Positions 45,001 through 59,400 of a DNA stretch of 64,000 nucleotides are shown here, piece after piece. Origin of the DNA: Toxoplasma gondii ME49 (Eukaryota > Apicomplexa > Conoidasida > Eucoccidiorida > Sarcocystidae); the NCBI RefSeq assembly GCF_000006565.2, contig NC_031472.1, positions 1,544,227 through 1,608,226 of the forward strand, given 5' to 3'. Every line of letters starts with the position of its first letter. Position 1 is the first letter of the stretch. The translations under genes were made by a program, and so were the position numbers. Under the pieces are notes generated by a model, which saw nothing but the letters and a program-made list of their open reading frames with translations, did not search any database and was not told where the DNA came from.

Positions 45001-48000
45001 TCTCTTCCGGAATTTGAAGGTCTTCCTCGTTCTTGTTATGAGTTGATATGCATGCATGCTCACATGTAGGATTCAGACACGACAGACGAACGTTCTTGGT
45101 CACCGAGAACTCGAGATGTTTCCGAACGAAGCATGTAGGGCCTTGTTCTGGCATTCGCGGCTTCAAAGTCTGCTTTCGCGATTTAACGCGCCGCCTACCA
45201 GTTGCTTTAAGACGCGTTTGTCTTTCGTGATCTGCACAAGTATCTCTGTGCCTCTTTTCTCTGTGTCCGGCGTCTCCAGCCTGACGACTTCGGTGAGCAG
45301 CTGCTGCTCCAGACCTTCAGGAGTCACAGTGAAGTTAACAAGGAGGACCTGAACGACCAAAAGAAGAGTGCAGCTTCAAGGGGTGACAGAGCTGATAGCG
45401 CCCCAGACGCGCCAAGAAGACGTACATGCAGGCGCAAACAGACACAGAGGCCTCGCTCTCTTCATCTGCTTTGCTTCTCTGTGTGTAGCAATCGATGCGG
45501 TTAGGCGTCGTCGGTGTGAGGTGCGTCTCTCCATGTGAACGTCGCGCGAGAAAGAGACACACAGACGCCCACGATGACGCAGAGATCACTCGTAAGACGG
45601 ACTCAGAAATGTAGACGCTGTGTAAGAGCTTCTCTACCTTCTTTATCTGCTCGCTCTGTTTTGTCGAACGGGAACCTCTACGTCAACGCATGCACGGGTG
45701 TCTCTGGAGCCTCGTTGTTTCAGGCCCTCGGCTTGTGAAGTACACCTCAACGCGAATGTGACAACTGCAGCTGTCGCGAGTACACAGAAGAGGCCTGTCT
45801 GCCTCTCCCAGCTGCAGGCCGACTCAGGATTAAAAGTACTCTATCGTCTCTGTGTCCTCGTCGTGAAGAAGAACCGACCTTGAGGGCGACCTCAGGGAGG
45901 TAGTGAGGATTCGCGAGTTTGGTGGAGAGAAAAAGAGAGAAGTTGGGGTCCAGTTCGACAGCTTTGTCTCCGATTTTGATTTTCGGATTCGAGCCGACTG
46001 TGCGCACTCTCGGCAGAAGCAAAACCGAGTCGAGGATCGGCGGCAGACTTTCTCCGACATCTTCAAGCTGAAGGAAGACAAGCAGAACACAATGTTTCCT
46101 CATACTCCGGTGTTGAAAAGACCCCAGAAAAGAGAATCTCGAAACCTAGACTCCCTCTCAGTGGTCTGAAGCAGGAGGTCGATCACGCCCGGCAGGAGTA
46201 GTGCCTGCAGAATGAACGCGAGAACTCTGTTCTCTGTTCCATAACTAGCCGTCTTTTTTTTGGGTATCTGTCATCCACGCGGCAGTGAACGTTCAAGACG
46301 AATCGAACCTGATTGGTTCACGGAACACAGACGGTCGAGCTCGCGACATTTCCGTGCTGTCGGGACGTCAAAAAGCTCATCTGAACTGTGCAAAAACGCG
46401 ACAATAATCTGGTAAACGCCGTCGTTCAGATTTTAAACGACGATTGTCCAAACGAGCAATCGTGTAGGTCTCCGGCTTCGAGCTTCCCAGAGAATCACCT
46501 TGTCTCACCCTTTCAAGGAGGAAACCAAAAGAGGAAGCGACAAAAAGAGACCAGAGAAGACATAAAGCTCAACTAAGATGGCGAGGTGGAAACAGCAACA
46601 AGCCACTCAGGATGCTGAAGAGAATCCCGCCTATCTATGAGGGCTACAAACAAGATGTCTGGGATCCATTTCCAGGACCTAAAAGATACGAAATCTTTGT
46701 CTCCCCAGGCATGCGAGAGAGACAAGACACCTCAGTGAATTGCTTTCTCGCATCTAGGATACGCTGGAGGACTCTCAACTCTTGAGATGCGTGCAAACGC
46801 TTCACTCTTCTAGTCTGTAGGACATGCGATACAATCACCCTCAATACAACTCCACTCATGAACGCTCGAGCGAAGTTCTTTCTGACTGCTGTTCGGCACC
46901 AACCCAATTGACGGCTTAAGCCAGGCAGCGTCGCTTTTTTCCATTGTTGCCTATCAACTGAGTTCGACTCTTAGAGCCAACATCCAGAGCACTTGGAATC
47001 GCTACCTCTCTCCAGAAGACGTAGAAGCCGCTGTGATGGTGAAACGCCCCCCTTCCCTGCATTCTTTGGCATGGGATACCATATTTATTTCCTGGAGATC
47101 CACTCAGACTCGACCTGTGAATTCAAGCATTCGCGCCTTTCTGTCTCGCCTTGTTTTGAATGGCCGCAAATGGCGCTATCCCTCTGAAAACGAAAGCCAC
47201 TGCACTGTGCTCTCCTTCTCTTGATGAAGGTACACGGGAGCTGCTAACCAGGACTGGCTGCCCAACGCGGACCGATGAAGTCAGAATTGTTTGGAGCTTC
47301 GGGTGAGACAAATCGAGAACTCGCAGGCCGTTCTCCGACTCTCGGTTTTTAATCCACTTTTTCGCCTGCTGCTGGGGGTCGATAACCAGCGGCGCTCTCC
47401 CCAGCTTCCCAGCAGAACGCACAAACACACCGCTCTCGAGAGAAGTTCGATCGGAAGGCAAGCCCTGCAGAGGTCCGAAACCAAAAACAATAACGAACAA
47501 TTGAAGCTGCAACGCGCGCTCTACGCGACAGCCACCCATACCCACAGACACACACACAAAGGGAAACGGTGTCACTCTACGGAGCTGTCGATATCGTTGC
47601 CCTTCCAGCTTTTGTGTTTTGTCAACGCGAGGTTTGGAAATCGCCTTCTGTTCCTTCCTGTGCAGCTGTGGACCGAGTTTGCAAGATGACGCCTCGCTCT
47701 TTCCCCTCCTGGAACCATGTATTTATTTATTTATTTCATATATACATTTATTTTTTTATATTTATTTATATATTTACGCATCTATTTATATATCTATTTG
47801 TCTATTTTTCTATTTATTTACACATTTATCCATTTATTTATCCAATATCTGCGTGTTTATTACAGCTGTAATTGCATGTTTCCTCGCCTACTTGCAGGTC
47901 CCAGTCTCGGAGTTCGATGGGGTCGGAGAGCACTTCTGTGAGGCTGAAATTGTCGGCGCATGCAATGCCAGAATGCTTCGCTAGTTCAGTCCAGCTTGCA

Positions 48001-51000
48001 TGCAACATCCCTCTGAAGCGACCGGTAAAAGGCCCACAGTAGCAAATGGAAGCGGCCGAGAGAAAGGCGTCTCCCTCCACGAGCACAAGCTGCTCGTTTA
48101 GGATGGAGATGGTGTTTTTCCATCTCGCCTACAGAGGAGAGAAAACGACAGCAGAAAGACATACCGGAATTCACAGAGAAAACGGACAGGGGAACGCCAC
48201 ACAGACACAGAAAGAAAGGTAATGCAGGAGCGAGAGGGAGAGGGAACGGGAGAGAGAAAAAGAAAGAAAGCGAAAGGGACAGAGACACAGAGCGAAGAGG
48301 GGATGAAAGAGAGACCATGAGATACCAAAAGAGAACGAGATAACGGAAGAGAGAGAAAACGAAGGAGCGAGACTGTGACCGTGCTGGCATCTGTTTCTCG
48401 ACGCCTTGGCATACTGCTTCATCTGCAAGACCGGAAGTGAGGATTCCAGCTCGGTTGAGACGTTGTTGACATAGAGTTGTTTCCTCGAGAAGTTTCTCCT
48501 TCTCCGCATTCAGCGTCGCGAGTCTTTCTTCCATTGCCTGCACCTTCGCCATGACGAGACTCAGCTTTTCTTCTGCTTCTGCAAGCTGAGCACTAGCGCG
48601 GTCGAGCTGCGTAGGAGAAGAAAATGCACGAAGAGGAGAAGAGACATGGGAGACAACAGCAGAGCGAGACCAAAGCGACAGGGAGAGACCACAGCGTAAA
48701 GAAGAAAAACAGAGCAGGACATCCCTTCGTTCACGCGGCCTCCCTTGATTCGGGTGTGCCTCGAATCTGAAGAGTTGGCGAAGATAACGAAAAAGCGAAA
48801 TCGAAAGGAAACGATGAGAAAGCGAGAAAAAGCGACAAGCACACGGAAAAGAGGGCTGAAGAAGGACAACGCTAATTTCGTAGCGAACAAGAGAGGCTGC
48901 GGAAACAGAAGAACGAGAGACATCTGGACCGTCAGAGAGAAGGAGCAACAAAGGAAGCAAGAGAAGGAGAGAAGGAGAGAAGGAACCTGACCATTTCGTT
49001 CATCGCAGCGAGCTTTTCTCTCTTAGGCTGAACTTCTCGAGCAACTTTCGCATATGTTTGGATGGCGAGGGTCCACATACAGAGTGACATGGCTGCGACA
49101 GATTGTTTGCCAACTTGTTCAGGTGTATAATCGGACCTGTTGAACGGAAAATCAGAGAAGAAACGGTTACACGAGCAACGTGGTAAGACCGCAACTTTGT
49201 GTCTCTCATCTTTTTCTGGATATCTGTACCTGTTGAATCGAGCATCTCTCTCCCCGTGATGCGCTCAACATGCGGCCCTTTGCATCTTTCCACAGCCTTG
49301 GATGCGTGAACACCCGTTTCTAGATTGACCTCGATTCACTCACACACTCAAACATTTCCTTACGCGCTTAGTTCTCTCTCCGGAGTCGGACCTAGAGCTA
49401 CCTGCATCTCTCTGCATCTTCAAGCGCATTTCGCGCGCCCTCTTCAGACTTCCTGTAACTGTCTTTACCTATATAAAACTATATCGTTCTGCATCTGCCT
49501 GTTGCTCCCTTCACCTCTCTACTTCTCGATCTTCACGGCGGCGGAAGCAGAGAAACGAACAGGTAGCTGCCAGCGAGTGTACTCGATCGCTGGCGCCTTT
49601 GTTTCCAGCAGTTTCTCGCCATCGCCTCTCTGTCTATCTCTCGCGAGTCTCTTGTCTGCACTCTGTGCTCTGTACCTCCGCGTCAAAGTCCCTTCAGTGT
49701 TTTTCTCGTCACCTGCGTCTAGACGACTGGCGTCGAGGCATCTGAGTGAGATGATTCTACCGAATTCGAAACCTCTTGTAAGACAACTGGCCCAATTGGA
49801 CAGGGCAGATGTTCATGAACGAAACGTAGGTGACGTTGTGTCAAAGACGCCTTTCGATTTAGCGTTTCTACGCCTTTCATCTTTTCTGGGAGGAACTGAT
49901 GGTATACGATACCCCAGAAGCGTGATAGTGCTCAAACGCTGCCTGCAAGTAACGACTGTGTCTGGCGAACTATGGAAACGCCAAGGAATGTTCAAACAGT
50001 CATCCGTCTGCACAATGCACCGTGCAGGAAAGAGCCGCTGTGCTTGATCGCTCACCTCTGGAGAAGCTTGTCGAGTTTTTTCAGCAGTCCGAGAGAAATG
50101 TGATCTTTGTCGTAATTCTTCAGTTTCGTCATGAGACCTGCAAATGCAAAGAGTGAAAACAAGTCGTGTACCGCACAGAAAACCGAGAGAGTTAGAAGAC
50201 CCCAAAGTATCTGCAGGGCCGCGATTCCCCCTCAAACGCTACCGAGTAGGATGCCTGCTTCCATACGAACCTGCTGATGCCCGTCCTCATGCGTCTATGG
50301 AGACAAGCATGCATGCCTGCATGCGCGTGGACGAGTATCCAAGTCCCTCCGCGCATGCACATATGTAGATGCGTCGTCCTGTTCAAACTTAGTTACTTCG
50401 AAATGTGTGTATCTGTGCGAAAGTACATAGATCGGGATGCCTGAATCTGCCTGCGGATCTCCCCAGGCGTCTTTGCATTTCCAGATGCAAAAACGAACAA
50501 ACAAATAAACAAATAAACTTATATATATATATATATATACGTATATATGTATATAGGTATATATATATGTATATATACATAAATGCAGGTGTAGTTGGGT
50601 GATAACCTACGCGCAAATAAGGTTGCGCATATGTGAAGCTGCGCGCGAGTCTCTGCCGTTGGTGAGCTACCGAGAAGTCAGCAAAGTTCCGGCGACCTCG
50701 GTTCTTTTGCTCGTGGTTACCTGAATCGGAGAGAACCTTTCTGGCGGTGTCCCAGTCGGCTTTCTCCCCGAGAAGGAGATTCACGACTTCCATTGTGGCG
50801 ACGACGAGGGGCGGAGGCTTCGCGAAAGACTTCATTTCTGTGAGGTCTTTCTTGTCAAGCGCGTCGAGAGAGGCTGAGCAAGAAAAGAAGACGAACGCCT
50901 GAGGCAGACGCACTCACGCTCTTCCTGCTCACGTTTGCAGCGACAGAGGCGAAGCAAAAACGGTGCTTTTCCGCCGAAGCAGTTGGGAGGCAGGCTCCTC

Positions 51001-53448
51001 TTGCATGCATAGCGAATTGGGAAGAGAGGAAAAGCAGCAGACGCGCGAGAGGTAAGAGCGAGGCGAGCACGACAAGCAAAAGAGGAAAGAGACAGAGAGA
51101 GGAAGACAAGAGAAAGAAGAAGACCGCTGAGGACAAGGAGAAGAAAGAGAACCGAGAGAAAGCAGAAAGGCAAAGGTTGATAGCCGGGAGAAGAGAGAGA
51201 AGACAGAGAAGAGGAAGAGAAGCGAACAGGAAGAAGACGCCGCAAGGCAGAACTCAGATGGGCAGGCGCGAGCCAGAAATGAAACGAAAAACAGGACAAT
51301 GACGAGAAAATAAAAAAAGAAAACTCCGAATTCGGCCTTCCTCGCCTCGCACGCCAACGGACCGAGAGCAGCTTCGAGAGCAGGCATCGCTGTGTCGACA
51401 TCTTTCTGGGCATCCGACTGAAGAAGAGAAACTTCTTGTTGCTGATCCATCACGAGTCGTCTCTCCGCCGCCACTCTCTCTTGCTCGCTGCATGCGGCGG
51501 CTCGGTCGCTCTCTACAGTCTGCAAAGACCGAGAAAAAAGACACTGTCACTGGCGTTCTGCTTTCGGAACTACACGCTCGACGCTCGATCAATCTCCTCT
51601 TGCTGGTCTCTCGCGCGACTCACGTTGCTGGTCACATTGCCTCTGCAGAAGGTATCTCCACTTCATCAATTCTTTTTTCGCCTCTTTCTTCTCTTTCTTC
51701 CCCCTCTTGCGCGTCGTTCTCTCTTTCCTTCGTCTTCATCTTCTATTCCTTCTTCGTCCTTCTTCTTTTCCTCTTCCTTCGCCTTCGTCGTCTCCTCTCT
51801 TTTTGTTCTTTTCCTTATCCTTCCTTCCCTTACGGCAAGGAGCTGCTCCGACTCGATTTTCTTCGTTTCCAGCACAGGCTTCAGTTGCTCGAGTTCTTCT
51901 CGCAGCTTCTCCACTTGTGCGTTCGTCCGGTGGAGTCTCGTCAGTCCCGCGGAAAGGAGCGATCGCTGTCGCTGCAAGGCGTCTTGTCTTTCGTTTTTCA
52001 GCTGCGAAGACCAGCGGTCAACGCCATGTGGAAAGAAAAAAAAGAAAGTCACACCGACCGTCTTCATCGCGCGCAGGTTTTCCTCTCGCTAAATGCGTGG
52101 ATTTCTGCGTGCCCAGGACGCCGATCAGCGAGAGAGACCTCCCCTCCGAAGGTGCAACCGCACTCCGAAGCATTCCTGACTAAGGGAAAGGAGTACCATT
52201 CTCTCCGTCGAGAAAAAACGTCATGAACGCGCAAAACGCTTGGCGAAAAAGTCGTCTCTTTTAGACATGCTTCTCGCCGCAGATGCAACGACACTTTGGA
52301 CGGCAATGCGACAGGCCTTGGTGCTGAAGAGTGCAATGGAAGACAGGGACGACTTGTTGTTTGGCCTCTCTCTTTTTAAAAGTCTCCTTTTTCCTCAACT
52401 GCCTGTCTTGGTCTCCTGTTGTCGCCTGTGTCTCTTCGCCCTCTAGCTCACCCTGTCTCCCTTCTGCTACTTCGTACTTCGTTTGTCTCTCTTTCTCTCC
52501 CGTTTCTCGAGGAGTCTCCTTCTTCCGGTCCCCGCTGCCTGCCTGTGGCTCTCTTTTTCTCTGTCTCGTAGCTCTACTTCCTTGCTTCTTTTCCTGCGAC
52601 GCCGCGTTCTGTCACCGCATCTTCGTCCTTTCTCTTCTCTCTTCCTAGACCCGGTCTCTCCCCTTTTCTTCGAAATTCGCTCTGCGTTTTCTTTTTCCTC
52701 GCCTACCTTGACGACGAGTCCGATGAGGTCGAGAAAACATTTTGGAGTGACGTAGACGGGGCGGTTGAGTTGCGTGAGAAACGCCTTGGAAGTTTCTATC
52801 GCACTCTGATGCATCTGGACGCATAGGTATGCTCGGCGCTGAGCATTTGCCTCAACGTCCTCTCTTTCTCCTGCTGCCCGAATCCTCTTTTCGAAAAGCG
52901 ATTCGTTCTCTCCTGAAGCCGTCTGCACCTCTTCCCAGACGCTCTCGCTTTCGCCTGAGACCTTGTCCTCGAAGGGGACTTCGCCACTCGAGGCCGGAGC
53001 GTCCTGCGTCGCGGAGGCCTGAGCTGAGAAGAAGTCCCTGGCGACTTCGGAGAGAGACTCTTTGCTCCAGGAGTCGAAAAACACCACCGAACAGCAAGAG
53101 AGAAGAGCGGGGAAGCACCGGAGACGCTCGCGGAGCGCAGAGCCGGCCGGCGACATCGAGAGAACGACGTGGAGGTTGAGGGCAACACGCTCCTGGAACA
53201 GCTGCAACAGTCCGTCGCGACTTGTATCCCGACGCGTCTCTTTCGCCAACGGAAGAAGATCTTCAACAATCTTGTCCACTGTCTCCGCATCCAAAGCTGA
53301 GGAAATCTGCTCAGAGACACACGAACCAACTATCGATGTATCTGCATGTGTGTATGTATGTGCCCTTCTTTCTCTCCACATATACATACACATATCTATA
53401 TCTATATATCTATATATCTATATCTATGTATGTATGTATGTATCTATC

Positions 53449-53488
<40 letters not shown>

Positions 53489-56400
53489 AGTGAGGCAGAG
53501 AATGCGAGGGCGCGAAAGCGAGTCTCCCAGAGGACATATCTTTCTTCTCACACGCACTTCAGAGAAGAGATGTGAGGCTCAGGAGAAGCGTACTGTTGCC
53601 TCCAAGACCGTCTGCACTGGGGACTTTACCTCGCCGGTGCTGAGGAGAGTGTTGATGTCTTGCAGAATGCCGTCGTCGACGATTTGCGTCTCGGTCAGAA
53701 GGAAGGCTGTGGGGAGACATCTAGAGAGTCCCGACTGAAGCAGAAAGGACTTCTCACACTCGCGAAACTGGTCGAGAACGCTGACAGAAGTTTCCGTCCG
53801 CTGAGGCTCGCCTGTCCAAGTCGTTGGAGGAGGTGAGTCCTCCTCGAGAGAACATGTAGAATGGAAAGACGTCGCAGCTACGAACTCGACCTGGGCAATG
53901 AAGACGCGCAAAAAGAAAGCAGAGAAGAGATTCTAGAGGCCAGTTACGCGAGACCCGCGTGGAATTCAGAGAGGCACACGCCATTTCCCTCTTGCTGTTT
54001 CCTGCTCCGTTCCAGGCTTGGTCTTTTTCTTCTCCGATGACGTCTTCTCCTCCCGCTTTGTCTTCTCTCGGCACCCTCTTCTGCGTTCGGTGCGTCGTCG
54101 CTCTGCCTCACCACGGCTGTCTCTTGGATGAACGCCGCGAGTCGGAAGAGTGTCTGTTTGCCTGTTCCGCCGACGCCGACGAGGAGGGCGTTTCCTCTCG
54201 CGAGCATGAGGATGCGGCAGAGCTTGAAAAGATGCTCGACGGCCTCCGAGAAGAAGACGAGGCTGCTGCCTGCGCTCCGACTTCCTGCACCTGTGGAGCG
54301 ACTGTCTGCAGCGTCTCCAGTGTCTGCAGTGTCTCCGTTTCGAGCGCCGGCTGTTGTGGCGCCTCCGGAGGCGAAGAGTTCGTCGCGGAAGGTCTCGAGG
54401 ATGGGCAGAACCTGCTTCGGATGAGGCGCTTCTTCGTAGAGTCTCTCCGGAGAAACGAAGTTGCCCCAGAGGCGAGAGCTGGGGTAAACGAGGAGGGTTT
54501 CGTTCCACTCGAGGGAGAACTTCCTGTTCACCAGCGAGACCAGAGAGGTCCGAAAGCGGTGCCGATCTTCGTCGGTCATCAGGCGGTCGTAGAACGTTCG
54601 ACACACCTCGTGAATCCAGAGCCTGCGCAGACGACGGGAAGGCGAGAAGGAAACCGAGACTGGACGGGCACAAACGACAGTGAACAGAGAGGAAAGCTTG
54701 GAAGTGAAGGACGAGAGAACGGAGGAAGGGAGAGCCGACGCAGGGGCAGGGGAATTTGCAAATGGAAAACAGAGAGAGGAAAGGCTTCACGCGGCAGGGT
54801 GGCCAGCTGGAAGAACTCAAGAGGCAGTGGGCGAAGAAGGCACAATGCAGATCGAAAAGGCAGCGCGAAATGACGATTTCGGAAGAGAACGGTCAAAAGA
54901 GAGATCACCACCAAGTGTGAACGATGGCGAGAGAGAGAAAAACAGCGACATCTAGCGAGAGAGGGGAAGTAAGAGAGTCCTGGAAGAGGAGATAGAGAGA
55001 AGAGCCGAGCGCGACACACACACAGAGAGAGAAGAGCGTCCGGGTGTCTCCGCACCCACCGAATTAAAGCGTCTCTGTCAGGGAGGGTGGTCTTCTTCGC
55101 TGCAAGAATCCCCTGAAACAGTGTTTTCACGTTACGGAAGCTGAAGACGTAGACAGGGCGCGGGGGCGTCGGCAGAAACGTTTCCTTGACTTGAGTGTAT
55201 AGCTCTGTCGAGGAAAACAAGAGTGCAACGCTCTGCGGTTCGAAAAAAAAGGCTACGCTTGGTAGACATCACAGTATCCCTCGACAGTCTCTCTGCACGA
55301 CGGAGGAGCGATGCGTCACTGTGCGACTTGAATCCGAGACGCTGTAGTCCCCAGGATACCTCGGACAATGAACGATTCTCCAGTGGTGAGAGATGGTGAA
55401 TTCTCTCGCATTCCTGTCCAGGCCATAGGATCCTGAAAAAATGTATGTCCAGCTGTGAGAAAACAGATACTCCAAAAGGGACAAAGGCTTTCTGCATTTT
55501 TTTTCTGTCGCCTTCGGCTTCAGTCGTAAAGAAACTCACCAATCGTTGCGTCGACGAGAGGTTTAGCGGCGAAGCGAATGTCGGCGTTCACACCCTGAAC
55601 GAAAGGACGAACCATCACGGCTGCAGAAACTCGGAACTCGTCACAAGACGGAAACGCAGAATCTCCTCGAGGCCTGAATCAGCAGGCAAATTTGCCAACT
55701 CCCTTCTGTCGGCCGTTCTCCAACGATCCCTATTTTTTTTTCGATTTCTTTACTTTCAGATCCGTGCTTCATTCTCGCGGTGGCGCCCAGTTCAACGCAT
55801 ACGATAGTCTCATGTATATATATACATATATATATATATATACATATATAAATACATATATATATATATATTTATATGTATATTGATATGTATATGTGAC
55901 ACTATCGCTTCTGTTTTCCAACTATCTGTTCATTTTCTCAGTGTTTCTCTGCGTTGCGCGACGTGAGTTTGATTCACAGCTGGACTTGTCTCTCCGCGGC
56001 ATTTTGTGTGCGTCGTGGAGACATTGTGTTGGCATCGCTTCGAGGAGACTCAGTCCAAATCTGTGAGTCTCTTCCGGGAACGTCTTGTCTTTGATCGGTG
56101 TTCTGTAAATCGAAATTCATCTTATGCTTTTGGTTTCGGAGTTGCAATGACCTTTGTACGCCAAACAAGTACAGGTGTCACGCTTGCTCATGCACAAAAT
56201 TTATTCCACACTGCATGCGAATACTTTTCGATATCGTTCTGGCTCTGGGGGTTGCTGCTCTTTTTTCTCACCTCAACAGAAAAACCCCGTCGAAACCAGT
56301 TCCCATTACCCTCTCTATCCATGCACCAATACATACTCATGCACAAATGTACACATACATATATATACACATATACGGATATAAGTATATATTTATATAT

Positions 56401-59400
56401 ATATATATATTTATGTATGTGTATACATATAGCTGCATGGCCGGTATAATTGCTTGTGCGCAGGGGCGTAGCTGCGGGCAGATATTGAGGTGGACCTAAA
56501 CAGGAATTTGGGTGTTGCCTGTGACTGCCGAGTTTGGTCACACATCGAAATAGAAAGCAGAAATGCGCAGGGGACTCTCCCTGTGAGGAACTGAGTCCTG
56601 CCCACGAACGTTGCGTCGGATCAGCTGCAGATGCATGAATTTTGGTGATGCAAGAACTCAATTTGCACCTGTAACTGTCGTGCGAGTTCGCAGAGTGAAG
56701 ACTGCTCTAGGAATCTCCACGTCTCCGATTCTAGAATTTAAGCTTCATGGAGCGTCCTGGAGAAGTGCATTTGCGGCGTATCTGAATAGGTGAAGTTCAG
56801 GGAAGCCTCGAAAATCCTACCAATTCTTCGACTTCCGGAACGATTCCTACTCGGAGTGAAACTTGACGTTTGTCTCAGGTGCATTAACTCACACAAATTC
56901 AGCTTTTCTCTCGAAACCACACGAGAACGTCCCTACCGTCGGAGACAGGGCACCCTGTTGTCGAAACGGAAGCGCGAGAGACTTCTCTCTGTCGTCGCCT
57001 GCTCGCGTATCCTCCCCAGAGAAGGCAAATGTTCATTGCTCACCTCAGCCTCGAAGTAACCTGTGAGGATGCCGAGGAACATTTTCTGCGTGGAAACGTT
57101 GTCAGGTTCAGCGAGGCGAAGGGAGAGACTGTGGCGACAGAATCGCGGCGGCAGCGGCTTGCGACCGCTCGACGGCGGCGCTCCTCCGAGGAGAAGGAGA
57201 CATTTTTCGATGACGTTCCACTGAATCTTCTTGCTGTCGTAAAATCCCTGAAACACCCACCCAAACAGAGGAACTGCACAGAGACCCATGCACCCAACTG
57301 GACAACTGCAGGAAAACAGTCATGCGTCTGTGCGAATATATGCCTGCTTCCGCATCTGTGTGAAAGCAGATGAGAGGTGAGACGTACATCTACACTTCCT
57401 GCTCTGTGTACGTAGAGACTTGCATACACCTATGGATGCATCTATGAATGTACAGGTATGTATGTACATGTATGTACATGTACGTATGTATGGATGTATG
57501 TATGTATGTATGTATATGTATGTATGTATGTGTCTGTCTGTAAGGATTGTGTATGCCTATAGCGGCATATATACCTTCACGGTTGCAAGTAGAATTTATG
57601 TGACGCTCTCATGTATGAGAAGGGCAAGGTGGAACGACGTTTAAGAGAAAGACTGATGAGCGATTCAGTGGTAGATGATTCAAAAGTCACTTCCAGTCGA
57701 CGTTTGAATGGATGTACCGCAGCAAGTAGCGACTCTGGTTTCTTGTCTGTCCGGCCTTTCCTACTTTGAATTCCTGAAATTGTCTGAGGAACTCGATTGC
57801 CGCTTGAGTTCCAGTCTTTTCCGGCAAAGGAAGATTCACATCGTCCACGAACAGCACACACTCGCGACCTCCTGGTGCACTCAGCTGGAGTCCAAAGTGG
57901 AACAGAGAGGACAAATCGAAGAGAGAGCAGAAGAGCAACGTACAAGAGAGAGAAAAGAGAAGAAGAGAGAAGACAGAGGAGGAGAGAAGAGAGAAGACGA
58001 GAGAGAAGGAAGGTGGCGAGGGAATAAGGAAGCGGGGCGCAAAATGAAAGAACCGGTACATGAGAAGAACGGAGACGTCAGAGAGACGAAGGTCAAGATA
58101 GAAGATCGAAGAGGAAGAAAGGGAAGCGGCAGAAAGAGAAGAAATTCAAGAAAATTCAAGAAAAAGATCCTGTTCTTCAGGTATTGAAAGACCTCGATTG
58201 CAAAGTGTTGAAAATCTCCCTTGCGCATGCAAAAGAAAAGACACTGTGGCGTACACTCTAAAACATTCCACCGCTTGCACAGGACACGGTAACAAACTGT
58301 TCACATTCATAAATACATAAAAAAATATGCGTGTACAATTGTATATATATCTATAATTATTTATATCTATATCTATATCTACCTATATACCTATATATAT
58401 AAATCTATATCTTTATCTATATATCTATATCTATTTATTTATATCTATATCTATATCTACCTATATATATATATATATAAATCTATATCTTTATCTATAT
58501 ATCTATATCTATTTATTTATATCTATCTTTCCAAAATATGCTTTAGCTGAAAATGCAATGACACGCAGGTGATCGTTCTAGGAAGGCAGAAGCCTCTGCT
58601 CACAATCTTCTTTGCATGTGTAGATCCATGCCTGTATGCGTCTGCAGGTAGGTCTCGCTTTTGTTTCGTTCTTCCAAGTATTTCTCTTTGGTATATTTGT
58701 GATGCTGGAACATCTCCGCAGAGGCGTTTCCGCTTCTTCAGCTCCGATACTCACCTGATTTTTCCTTTTTTTCTCCAACTTCGACTCGACTGTCTGTTGC
58801 ACTTCGTCCGCCTTTGTACGGGCAGGAAAACACAAACGAATCGTGTGCAGCGTCCCCGACTCGCGTTTTTCGTCGAGAAGGTGAGTCACCACCGTCGTTT
58901 TACCTGAACTGACTGCTCCTAAATAGAAGAGAATCGACGCAACCAGACGAGACTGCGAAAGCACTGCACCCCTTGCCATTCATAGACACAAATATAGACA
59001 TACAAAACCATATATATATATATATACCTATATGAGTACGTCTGAATACGTATCACTATGGATATCGATGTTTTTAGACGCAGGCGTGGACATCCGTCTC
59101 TGGGGATGGTCCAGGAACCACTGTTGATCTCAGTGTACATCCACCTTCTTCATGAACAGCGTTTTCCCTCTCTAAATGCGCATCGTAAACGAAAAAGAGA
59201 CAAAGACGCCTTCTTCTTCATTTTGAAAAACGCCATAGCCGTCTCTCCAACGCAGCATGTACAAAAAGAATATGAGTAACTTGAAAACACACACACTTAT
59301 ATATATATATATAGATATATATATATATATATATATATTCATTTGTGCTTAGACATATGCATGTTTGTATCCACGTTCCTCTCGATGGGGGAATAGCCTC

